A DNA stretch of 64,000 bases from Pithys albifrons albifrons (lineage: Eukaryota; Chordata; Aves; Passeriformes; Thamnophilidae), in assembly GCF_047495875.1 (NCBI RefSeq), contig NC_092467.1, positions 32,004,616 through 32,068,615 on the forward strand, in the 5' to 3' direction. This document shows, piece by piece, positions 34,001-46,000 of the stretch (its first letter is position 1; each line of letters begins with the position of its first letter). The position numbers were made by a program, and so were the translations under genes. The notes under the pieces were generated by a model, which did no database searches, was not told where the DNA came from, and saw only the letters and a program-made list of their open reading frames with translations.

Positions 34001-37000
34001 GATTTATGCCTGGAGCATGTATTTCCCAACAATTGAGTTTTAAACCCATGAAATCCCTTCGGTTGGCTCAGCCTTGTGCTCTGTGTATCAGCCCTTTGAG
34101 AATCCTAAAAGATAATCCCATTGAGTCTCTTCTCCTTCCAGATCTCGGTGCTGACCGTGGCAGACACAGTGAGGACCTGCTCCCTGGACCAGTGCTACAA
34201 GACATTCCTGTCCCCTGCCACCAGTGAGACCAAGAGGAAGATGTCCACCTTCGTGGGCAGCATCAAGGCCTCAGACAGCCCCACTCAGCACTCTGGGGGC
34301 TTCCAGAAGGCCTTCCAGCTGCTGCGCAACACCAACAACGGCACCAGGCTCCAGGGAAGTAAGTTGGGGTGAAATCTTCTGGGGGTGCTCCTCTCACAGT
34401 GCCTTGGGGGGCATCTTCTGGGGGGGCTCCTCTCACAGTGCCTTGGGGGGCATCTTCTGGGGCTCCTCTCACAGTGCCTTGAGGAGCATCTTCTGGGGCT
34501 CCTCTCACAGTGCCTTGAGGAGCATCTTCTGGGGCTCCTCTCACAGTGCCTTGAGGAGCATCTTCTGGGGCTCCTCTCACAGTGCCTTGAGGAGCATCTT
34601 CTGGGGGTGCTGCTCTCATAGTGCCTTGGGGTGAAATCTTCTGGGGCTCCTCTCACAGTGCCTTGGGGGGCATCTTCTGGGGCTCCTCTCACAGTGCCTT
34701 GGGGGGCATCTTCTGGGGCTCCTCTCACAGTGCCTTGGGGGGCATCTTCTGGGGCTCCTCTCACAGTGCCTTGAGGAGCATCTTCTGGGGGTGCTGCTCT
34801 CATAGTGCCTTGGGGTGAAATCTTCTGGGGCTGCTCCTCTCACAGTGCCTTGGGGGGCATCTTCTGGGGCTCCTCTCACAGTGCCTTGAGGAGCATCTTC
34901 TGGGGGTGCTGCTCTCATAGTGCCTTGGGGAGCATCCTCTGGGGCTGCTCCTCTCACAGTGCCTTGAGGAGCATCTTCTGGGGCTGCTCCTCTCACAGTG
35001 CCTTGGGGGGCATCTTCTGGGGGTGCTGCTCTCACAGTGCCTTGGGGGGCATCTTCTGGGGCTGCTCCTCTTATAGTGCCTTGGGGGGCATCTTCTGGGG
35101 GTGCTCCTCTCACAGTGCCCTGGGGGGCATCTTCTGGGGCTGCTCCTCTCACAGTGCCTTGGGGGGCATCTTCTGGGGGTGCTCCTCTCACAGTGCCTTG
35201 GGGGGCATCTTCTGGGGCTGCTCCTCTCACAGTCCTGTGCTGGTTTAAAGTCTGGGCCCTACGAGCAGCTGCCCACATTGTCCAGTGTCTCTCAGGACCA
35301 CCCTCTGTGCTGGTTAAAGGTGAACCTGCAGGAGAAATGAACCCAACACAAAAGAGATTCTAAGTCAGAGTTACAGTTTAATAACAATATTCCAATAAAT
35401 GCAATGGCACAAAGAGAAATTGGGTTTAACCCCCAAGCCCAGCAGTGTAACCCACCCCCTGGGGCACAAACACAGGGGGGTTTGGTGGCCCCTGTGCTGA
35501 GCCCCACATGGTGCCCCCAAGTCCAAAGGCAAAGGAAGGGACAAACCTGTTGGTGCAGATGATGGCACAGTCTGGTGGAGAGTGGTGGGCTCCTCCTGTC
35601 CAGGGTCTGCTGCTCCTCTGGATCCAATGAGTGGTCCCAGAAGTCCCCATACCCCAAGATTGTGTCCCCTGAGGTTTGGGTGGGAGCCCCCAGTGCCTCC
35701 CCCAGGGCAGGGAGTTCCACCCTGGGGGATCTGACTCTGGCACTCAGGGGGGATTTTGGACTCGTTGCTGGCCCATGGGCAGAGCTGAGCCCTCAGGTGG
35801 GTGTGGAGGTGCCAAGGAGTCCCTGCAGGGCAGTTCTCCCAGCTCCTCTGCCAGGCTTCTTTCCCAGCCAGCTCCCAGCCTGAGGGCTCAGCTGTGCCCT
35901 GGGCAGCTGCTGCCAATGGGCCATTGGGAACAGTTGCTGGGCAATGGCCCAGAGGGTTTGGAATGCCCAGCTTTGGTCACACCCACACAGGGACAGACTG
36001 GGCCCAGTTTGCTGGACTGGGACAATTCCCACTCTGGCAGAGGCCAGAGGAGTGCAGTGTGCTGGCCAATGAGATGAAAAGGGGAGGGGAGCACGTGGGT
36101 TTGTTGAGTGGCATTTCCTTGGTCTGGAATCCTCATGGCCATTCCCTTTTAATTTGTGTCCTTTGCTGACTTGCCTTTCCTTTGATCTCAAGTGTGGAAA
36201 TGCAGGATTGAGCTGTCTGAGAGCTGAATTATTTCCCAAATGTCTATGTGGGGGGCCAGGGGGGTCCTTCCAAGGAAACTTCCTGCTCCTGCAGGTTCAT
36301 TTCATTACTGCTGGACCATATGTCTGTAGGGAATGTGCCTCTGGGATCCTATGGAAGTGGCCCTTGCTTGTCAGGGAAATGGGATTTTTGGAGAAATCAT
36401 GGGAGATATTTTACAGAATACCAAGTTGTCCTGGCTTAATTTTCCTTCATCTCACAGTACCCTCCTGCACTTTGCATTCTCAGCATGATCTTCTTCCTTC
36501 CCACCCCCAAGACTGGTGTTATTTCTGTGCATTTTTTATAATGAGAATGTGGGAAAAGGTGTGGAAAAGGTGGATGTGGAATTGAGTATCATGTTTGATA
36601 GCCAGGAAGGTGTGGAAGGCAAAGCCTGTGCTCTGAGTGCTCCTTGGAGCTGGGTGGTATTGGCACCAATCTCCACCAGGATGGTCCCTTTGGGTAACCC
36701 CCATCCCACCCTTTGGTCCTCTGCCTGCTCCAGTGGGTGCAGATCCTTCAGTGTCCCAAAGGGGGACCAGCCCAGATGCTGCACAGACCAGGGGAGAGAG
36801 GAAAAGTCCAAAAACTCTGAACTGCTTTGGGTTTCCCTTCTGTTGGTGAAATGGAGCTTCTGCTACCAAAGGTTCAGCCAACTCATGAACTTCAGGCCCT
36901 TGGCACAGTGAGACCTTTCTTTGACTGGGCCCTGCTTTGAGCTGAAGGGCAGGGCTGCCAAGGGCAGGGTTGTACCATCCTCTGGCAAGGGGAGCAACTC

Positions 37001-40000
37001 TGGCAACAAAAAATAAGCCAGCCCAGAGGTGCTGCAGCTGCCTGGGGTAGGAGGCTTTGGGCAGCAGGAGTTACTCTGAGAACATCAGCTGTGGAGTCTT
37101 GCAGCATCCTCCTACATATCTCCATATCTCCTGCATGTTCCCCAGCTCTGGAAGTTCTGCCCCATCCCTGGGAGTGTCCCAGGCCAGGTTGGAGCACCCT
37201 GGGACAGTGGGAGGTGTCCCTGCCCGTGGCAGGGGTGGCACTGGGTGACCTTTAAGGTCCCTCCAAGCCCACTCTATGATTCCATGTTTGGCACTGTTTG
37301 TATATCCTGAATTGAAGGTTTTGACATGTCCTTCATTAATGAAAACATCAAGTTTCACACCAAACTATCCTGGGACACAAGGACAGAAAGTTAAAACCCA
37401 AATACTTAAATTTAGGCTTTCTCTACATAGGAGAGATTGTGTAGACAGCAAATTTCAGAGTTCCTGGGGTGAGGCACAGCAGCTTTGAGAAGAGGATGTT
37501 TATAAAACATACCTCGTTTCTTGTAAATAGTATTTTCATCTTAAAAAAAAAGAAAAATAAACCCAGGGGGGAAAAAATCCCATTCCTTTGCCTGTTCATT
37601 TTCTAACATCCTGTTCCTGGAGAACAATGTGTGGGTGTGTCAGGGAAGCTGCTGAGATACAGCCCCAATCCCAAAGTCCCACTGGGAAAGGTAAAGTCCC
37701 ACTGGGAAAGGTAAATTCCCACTGGGAAAGGTAAATTTCCACTGGGAAAGTTAAATTCCCACTGGGAAAGGTAAAGTCCCACTGGGAAAGTTAAATTCCC
37801 ACTGGGAAAGGTAAAGTCCCACTGGGAAAGGTAAAGTCCCACTGGGAAAGTCCAAGTCCCACTGGGAAAGTCCAAGTCCCACTGGGAAAGTTAAATTCCC
37901 ACTGGGAAAGTTAAATTCCCACTGGGAAAGTCCAAGTCCCACTGGGAAAGGTAAATTTCCACTGGGAAAGTCCAAGTCCCACTGGGAAAGTCCAAGTCCC
38001 ACTGGGAAAGTCCAAGTCCCACTGGGAAAGATAAATTCCCACTGGGAAAGTTAAATTCCCACTGGGAAAGTCCAAGTCCCACTGGGAAAGTCCAAGTCCC
38101 ACTGGGAAAGTTAAATTCCCACTGGGAAAGTTAAATTCCCACTGGGAAAGTTGGGAGGGAGCTGCTGGGGTGGGATGGGAGGGTTGGGCTCTTGGGCACC
38201 TGTGGATGTGGGGCCTTGGTGCAGTTCCTGTTGCAGTTCCTGCCCATCAGACACCAATCCCAAGGTGTGGGAAGCAGCTGTGCCAGGAGGACCAACATTC
38301 CCTGAAAACTCTTAGGAAATAGGATGTGTGTCTGTTGCATATATGTAATTTTTTTTGAATTGCAATATCCACCTATAGATATAAATATATAAAATACAAT
38401 ATATAAATCTATATATATCTATATAGATAAATATATATATTATATATATTATTTTTATATATATATATAAATATATATATCTATCTCATGCATAGATAGC
38501 TGAGTTCAGTAAAGGTGCACTGAACATAAAGGCCTTTCCCAGCTCTCAGCAGTGGGTCAGATGGAATGGGATGATCAGCTGTGGAATGGGATGATCAGCT
38601 GTGGAATGGGATGATCAGCTGTGGAATGGGATGATCAGCTGTGGAATGAGATGCCCTGTTGACTCTGGTCCCTAAAGCAGATTTAGGACTGGTTTATGTT
38701 ACTCCTCCTAGCAGAGCTTTGAGGCTGCAGCATCATCCTTGGCTGAAGGTACAGGATGAGTGTTGTAGCCCAGGAAATGCAGTAAAAGTTTGCCTTAAAC
38801 TCCACCAGGTTTAATACCTGGCTTAGATTTTTTTCCCCCTTCAAACAAATCAGGTGGAAATTCCCCCAAATTAACAGCACCTCTTGTTTGTGTCAAAATC
38901 CAGTTCTGGCTGAAATTCTTTTGGGGTCACGATGACAAAATGTGCAAGTCAAAGTGTTCTTGGTTGTTTAAAACCCAACCCAACCAACCCACAGAAACCC
39001 CAGTGAGACATCAGAGCTGGGCTCTGATCAACCAACCCCAGTGCTCTGCTCTGTGTGTGCTGCATGATCCCTTCCAGTGCCTTAATGACATGCACAAACC
39101 ACCTCTAATCCCGAGATGGAGGTGATGAAACAGGTTGGGGTGTAAGCAGAGCTCTGAATTGACATGTTCAAAGGCTTTGAGGGAGGCAGGACTTTGGCCA
39201 AGAACCATCCTCAGCCTGAAAAACGTGTTCCAGTTCATGGGCAAGGTCACATTCCCAAACCTTCCACTCCAAGCTGCTCCATGGGAAGGCACCAAGGAGC
39301 AGCTCCAGCCTTTGGGGTTGCAGGAGGGGAGAACAGGGAGGCAGGAGATGAAATTTGGTGGGTTTTGGCTTTTGTGAAGCTGGACTTGCCCACTCCTGCC
39401 TGGTGGCAGCCAAGCTGTCCAGACTGAGGAAGAGAAGGCTCCAGGGAGATCTGAGAGCCCTTTCCAGTGCCCAAAGGGGCTCCAAGAGAGCTGGAGAGGG
39501 ACTGGGGACAAGGGATGGAGGGACAGGACACAGGGAATGGCTTCCCACTACCAGAGGGCAGGGCTGGGTGGGATATTGGGAAGGAATTATTGGCTGTGAG
39601 GGTGGGAAGGGGCTGGGATAGAATTTCCAGAGAAGCTGTGGCTGTCCCATCCCTGGGAGTGTCCCAGGCCATGTTGGACAGGGCTTGGAGCACCCTGGGC
39701 TGGTGGGAGGTGTCCCTGCCCATGACAGGGGTGGCACTGGATGAATTACCTTTAAGGTCCCTCCCAACCCAGAGCAATCCATGACTCTAAGCCAGCAGGT
39801 ACCTTTGGGGTCAGCCCAGGAGAAACAACCCCCAGTGCTCCCTGGGGGGCTGGAAGGCACCAAAGCAGGCAGATGTTTGGTGGGTGCTGAGAATGCCAGT
39901 TTGATAATGAATGTTGTCACTCAGAGAGCTGCTGGGGGTGTCCCCACTGGAGCTGTGACTGTCACATCTGGGAGCAGATTAAAGGCTCTCCCCACGTTTC

Positions 40001-43000
40001 TTGCCTGAGTTAAAAACCTAATTCCCCCCTCTGCTGTATCTGTGATTCCCTTCTAGATACTGATATGGTCATCATTTATCTCTCAGCTGGGATTACATCA
40101 AAAGACTCCTCTGAAGATGATAAAAAGGCCACCCTACGTGTCATCAACGAGGAGAACAGTTTCCTCAATAACTCAGTGATGATTCTTACTTATGCTCTTA
40201 TGAATGGTGAGAAATGGTTGTGACTGCCAGTGGGGGAACATTCCCTGGGTTAGGAAACTCACTGAAATGCAATTCCAGGCCTTCCTGGGAGCAGTTGATG
40301 AAGGATTTTGGTATTTATCATCCATAGGTTGCATCCAGATGTTCCTACTTTGGTGTGTGTGTATTTAACTGTGTCCCAATATGCTTATGGATCCCAGTGC
40401 AGCTGCTCAGGATGAAAAATATTGTTGCCTGAATTGTCTGCTGGCAACCAGACTGAGTTAAATTTGATAATTATTGCAACTGGAATCCTTCCTGACGCTG
40501 TCTGTGGTTCCTGGAGCAGCAAAATGGGAATATGGGTGTGATTTCTGTGTCAGTCCTTAGTCAGGGAGCATCAATGTGACATCAGTCTGAGGTGCTTTAA
40601 TAACCTGAGACCCAACTTAGGAGGGAAGTTAAATATGAGAATCACATACCCAATAGTTTGGCATCTTGTGCTTCTTCCAGCAAAGCATTTTCAGCCCTTG
40701 TTTGTTGTGTCACTGAAAACTGCACATGGGCTCAACAACTGAAGCTTGAGCTGATGTGTGATGTGACTGTAAATTCGAATAATACTCATTTGAGCCTCCT
40801 GTGTGTGCAAAGCCTCTGGTTGTCTGCAGGAGCTGAGCCTGGGGCTTGTGTAAAACGTGAGGCTTTTGCTGTTTAAGCTGAAGAACAAAGGCCGGGATCT
40901 CCAAGGGGGTGATTTGCTCCTGGTCCTTTCTTGTGGACGAGCCACCTGTGGAGAACAAAGAGCTGTCCTGGGGATTTATGGGGCACAGAAGTCTGTGGCA
41001 GAAGGTCTTTGTTTAAAGTGGCCAATGTGAACAGCATAGTAAATTTTTTCACTGTGCAGCAGCATGTGAGAGGCAAATCTTAATTAATTTGGTGCCAGCT
41101 ATTTGCTTTTCCTAAAATCAGTCTTTAAACATTATCACTTAAATAGTAATTATATTTTCAGTCCTGCAGGTTGAATCATTTTGCTTTTATTTAGAGTTTT
41201 TTGGAGTAAGACTGATGGCAATTAAGCTGCTTTTCTCTGCTTCCTCCTCTTCCCTGCCCAGAGGGGGTGACAGGGCTGAAGGAATTGGCCTTCCTGCGGG
41301 ACCTGGCAGAGCAGAACTCTGTGAAATATGGAGTGCCTGATAGAACAGCCCTCCCTGTGACCAAGGGCAGCATGATGGTCCTCAACCAGCTGAGCAACCT
41401 GGAGACCACGGTGGGGAGGTTCTACACCAACCTGCCCAACCGCATGATCGACGAGGCCGTGTTCAGCCTGCCCTTCTCCGACGAGATGGGCGATGGTGAG
41501 GCTGCCCTGGGAGCTGGGGGGGTGGGTTAGAGGGAAACCAGCACAGGAGGAACCAGCACAGGAGGAACCAGCACAGGAGAAAGGAGCACAGGAGGAACCA
41601 GCACAGGAGAAACCAGCACAGGAGGAACCAGCACAGGAGGAACCAGCACAGGAGAAAGGAGCCCAACACAAAAGAGATTCTAAGTCAGAGTTACAATTTA
41701 ATAACAATATTACAGTAAATGCAATAGCACAAAGAGAAATTGGGTTTAACCCCCAAGCCCAGCAGTGGAACCCACCCCCTGGGGCACAAACACAGGGGGG
41801 TTTGGTGGCCCCTGTGCTGAGCCCCACGTGGTGCCTCCGAGTCCAAAGGCAAAGGAAGGGACAAACCTGTTGGTGAAGATGATGGCACAGTCTGGTGGAG
41901 AGTGGTGGGCTCCTCCTGTCCAGGGTCTGCTCCTCCTCTGGATCCAGTGAGTGGTCCCCAAGTCCCCAACCCCCAAGATTGTGTCCCCTGAGGTTTGGGT
42001 GGGAGCCCCCAATGCCTCCCTCAGGGCGGGGAGTTCCACCCTGGGGGATCTGACTCTGGCACTCAGGGGGGATTTTGGACTCGTTGCTGGCCCATGGGCA
42101 GAGCTGAGCCCTCAGGTGGGTGTGGAGGTGCCAAGGAGTCCCTGCAGGGCAGTTCTCCCAGCTCCTCTGCCAGGCTTCTTTCCCAGCCAGCTCCCAGCCT
42201 GAGGGCTCAGCTGTGCCCTGGGCAGCTGCTGCCAATGGGCCCTTGGGAACAGTTGCTGGGCAATGGCCCAGAGGGTTTAGAATGCCCAGCTTTGGGCACA
42301 CCCACACAGGGACAGACTGGGCCCACCTGCCGAACTGGGACAGGGGGCAACAGCAGGGGCAGCTTCCCTCTGTTGGCACATTCCCAAATGTCACAAGGAC
42401 ATGGGGGCAGGTTTTTCTCCCAAGCCTTTTTGCCAGCAAAGTTTTTGTCTGCAGAAGGTATAATTGTGAAAGAAGGGTTAATGAGACATGGAATGGGGAG
42501 GTTTAGTTTGGGGTCTCAGGGCTCAGGAGGAGGGGAGTGGGCTTAGGCTGCTCCCACAGTGCTGGCAGAGCTCCCTTGGCTGGACAAACACCTGAGGTAG
42601 GACCTGCTGAGTTGCCCTCCCTTCCCCTTGGGATGTTGTGTCCTTCCTGTGTGACCTTCCACTGACCTTCCACTGGAGCTCAATGGAAAGGCTCACTTGG
42701 GGGGTTTACCCCTTGGGCATCTCACCTGGCCCTTCTCCAGCACTGCTCCAGTGCTCTGGGAAGAGATGGGACATCACAGGGCTGTCTGGAGATACATCAG
42801 TGGTTTTGTACTGCTTGGACATCTGAGAAAATCCTGTATTTCTTCATTCAGGACTTGGTGTGTTCTTCGTCTCAGCTTGTACTCAGGAGGAGTTGAGGGT
42901 TATGCTGAGTAATTCCCAAGGGCTGCTGAGTTTAGGTTGTGTTGAGTCCCAAACCAGACTTAAGACCATTTCTGAGCAAACCTGAGTCAGAACTGCTGCT

Positions 43001-46000
43001 CCTTCCTGCATTTCCCACCCTTGGTGACTCAGCTGTGTTGTTGCCCTCTCACAAAGCCTCATCCAAGCACGATGGGAAGTTGGAGCAACCAGAGGATTAG
43101 AAATGGTGCAACAGAGAAGGTTCATCTTGCAAAGATTTCCAACTTAAAAGCTTATCCATGCAAATGGATTTTACATGGGGTTAAGTGAAGAGCTGCTGAG
43201 TTTCCAAACAGCAGTGAGGGGTAGAAAATAAGAGCACTGAGGTATTGCAGAGTCCTCACCTCAGGCAGGAGATACATCCCAAACCACTGTGTGATGGTTC
43301 CCAGTACAGTGGGATTTAGTCAAGCAGAGGGGGTTTAATATTCTCAATGTGGAATTAGAAGAGCAATCATTCATCCCTGTTGTTGTTTGACAAGCACAAA
43401 TTCTCTTCCTTCCTCCTCTCCCTGTGTTTTAAATTAAAAGATATTAAAGGAACAAAATACTGCCTTAGCTTTGCATGCAAATGCAATTTATCTGTGAGGA
43501 ATCCACTTGTAATCCACTGTTAAACCTCCCCAAACATTAATTGTGGTGTGTGTTGTAATAAATTGATTAAATGTACTTCAGGTCACTACCAGAAACACAG
43601 AAATTAAGTAATTAGGGAGAGTGGTTATCAACAGCCAGAGATGACAGACAACCTGCTGAGCTTCCCTGTCCATATTCCAGCAAGGAAAATTATCTGTCCA
43701 ATTTAATTGTGTAGCACTTGGAAGTGATAAAGCTCCCTCTCTGTTCCCTCTACAGATAATTAATTAGATAATGCTGCTGCTGATTTGATGATGTTTCTCT
43801 CATTCCCAGGGCTGATAATGACTGTCAGCAAACCATGTTACTTTGGAAACCTTCTGCTGGGCATTGTTGGAGTGGATGTCAATCTGGCCTACATCTTGGA
43901 AGATGTCACCTACTACCAGGACTCCTTGGGTTCCTACACCTTCCTCATTGATAACAAAGGTATTTGGGCTCCCATGACCCCTTCCTTGGCCTCCAGAAGG
44001 ACACTCTGAAGCCTCATGTCTCCAAATAGTCCATAAAAAATAAATTGAAATATTTATTACCATTGCTTGGATGTTGTTGGTTAGTTTTGCCTGAGAGTTG
44101 CTGGAAACTTCAGGTGATTTCACGACCTGTAATTTCTGTCCTGGAGTTTGGTGTGGAGCTTTTGGAGATTTTCTACACGTGTGACATCCATGTTTTTCCG
44201 TGGGTAAAAGCTGGTGGGTGTGTGTGTATCCAGCTCATTTCCACTTGTCCAACCTCATTTTATTTCTGAGTTCTTTGAGCTGTTTTCCATTTGCAACACT
44301 TTGATGATAACTTTGAAGAACCTCAGTGTAATTACTGCACCTTCTTTCCCCGCCACAAATCCCCATCCTGGGCTCAGTTGTTTGGCTGCATCCAACCTTT
44401 GGGGCTGTCCCTTTGTTTTCCAGGTTACACCCTGATGCACCCCTCCCTGACCAGGCCCTACCTGCTGTCTGAGCCCCCCCTGCACACAGACATCATCCAC
44501 TATGAGAACATCCCCAAGTTCGAGCTGGTGCGTCAGAACATCCTCAGGTGAGGAGGAACTGGGAGGCAAAGTGTGTTGGGTTAGAGGTGAACCTGCAGGA
44601 GAAACCAACCCAACCCAAGAGAGATTCTAAGTCAGAGTTACAATTAATAACAATATTACAATGGATGCAATGGCACAAAGAGAAATTGGGTTTAACCCCC
44701 AAGCCCAGCAGTGTAACCCACCCCCTGGGGCACAAACACAGGGGGGTTTGGTGGCCCCTGTGCTGAGCCCCACGTGGTGCCCTCGAGTCCAAAGGAAAAG
44801 GAAGGGACAAACCTGTTGGTGAAGATGATGGCACAGTCTGGTGGAGAGTGGGGGGCTCCTCCTGGCCAGGGTCTGCTCCTCCTCTGGATCCCTTGAGTGG
44901 TCCCAGAAGTCCCCAACCCCAAGATTGTGTCCCCTGAGGTTTGGGTGGGAGCCCCCAGTGCCTCCCCCAGGGCAGGGAGTTCCACCCTGGGGGATCTGAC
45001 TCTGGCACTCAGGGGGGATTTTGGACTCGTTGCTGGCCCCTGAGCAGAGCTGAGCCCTCAGGTGGGTGTGGAGGTGCCAAGGAGTCCCTGCAGGGCAGTT
45101 CTCCCAGCTCCTCTGCCAGGCTTCTTTCCCAGCCAGCTCCCAGCCTGAGGGCTCAGCTGTGCCCTGGGCAGCTGCTGCCAATGGGCCCTTGGGAACAGTT
45201 GCTGGGCAATGGCCCAGAGGGTTTGGAATGCCCAGCTTTGGTCACCCCCACACAGGGACAGACTGGGCCCACCTGCTGAACTGGGACACAAAGCCACACA
45301 GAAGCAGTGCCCACAAGTGTTTCCAGAGGAATTTGAAAAGAATGTGTTCCTTTTTCCTGCAATATCTGCATATTTGGATGGGATTCTTTTCTGTCCTCCA
45401 ATAGTTCTGGTTTGGTTTTTGCTTTGACTTTCTTCATTTATCATTTGGTGTCCAGGCTGTGATTTCCACAGCTGATCTGGGGGATATTCCTCCTAATCTC
45501 TCTCTTCCATGTCAGGAAGATTTTCCACTGCTTGATCTGGGGTTTTCTTTATTCTTTGCCTACTCTGAGTATGTGTGAGCTCGAAATGGTGCATTTTCAG
45601 CACACACTTTCCTTCCCCAGAGGCAAATATCACTTAATTCCTTCGATTCTTAACAATATTTTTATAAATATACAGCTGTGCTGGTTTAAAGGTGAACCAG
45701 CAGGGGAAATGAACTCACCACGAGAGAGATTATAAGTCAGACCTAAAATTTAATAATAATATTACTATAAAAACACTGACACACAAGGGAAATTGCTTTC
45801 AACTCACAAAACCCCAGCAGTATAACCCAGTGTCCTGGGGCACAAACCCAAAGGGGTTTGTTTGCCCTTGTGCTGAGACCCCTGTGGTTCCCCCAAGTCC
45901 AGAGCAAAAGGAAATGAAAAACCTGTTGGTGCAGGGGAGGGCTGTGGTCTGGGTGAGAGCGGTGATCTCCTCCTGTCGAGGTCCTGCTGCTCCTCTGGAT

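Larger units (their letters stand above)
31382..34141 (+). other. Intron d-e
   Basis: Contains a CR1 3' part (31898-32754) and two + strand SINEs separated by a short CR1 piece (33433-33765). The stretches 31382-31897, 32755-33432 and 33766-34141 look like unique intron. Confidence 0.9.
34359..40056 (+). other. Intron e-f, 5.7 kb
   Basis: Starts with an 860-bp minisatellite, then an antisense LTR, two CR1 fragments, a regular 20-bp array, an AT microsatellite and a second short 20-bp array. Stretches 36030-37140, 37293-37670 and 38650-39400 show nothing recognisable. Confidence 0.9.
41496..43809 (+). other. Intron g-h
   Basis: The first 850 bp are an antisense LTR with an internal 15-bp array. 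The rest, 42348-43809, looks like unique intron and I see no feature in it. Confidence 0.88.

Noticed and set aside
34263..35278. Protein-coding frames on the - strand opposite exon e and its array
   Set aside because: They arise from a 36-39 bp repeat and cross the real exon in the wrong direction.
37671..38152. CRISPR-like regular repeat
   Set aside because: Units are directly adjacent with a few variable bases, not repeats with unique spacers; eukaryotic DNA.
41222..42439. 405-residue frame on the - strand across an LTR and exon g
   Set aside because: Shadow of the antisense LTR and of exon g; similar frames recur in each LTR copy with different breaks, and no retroviral protein motif is present.
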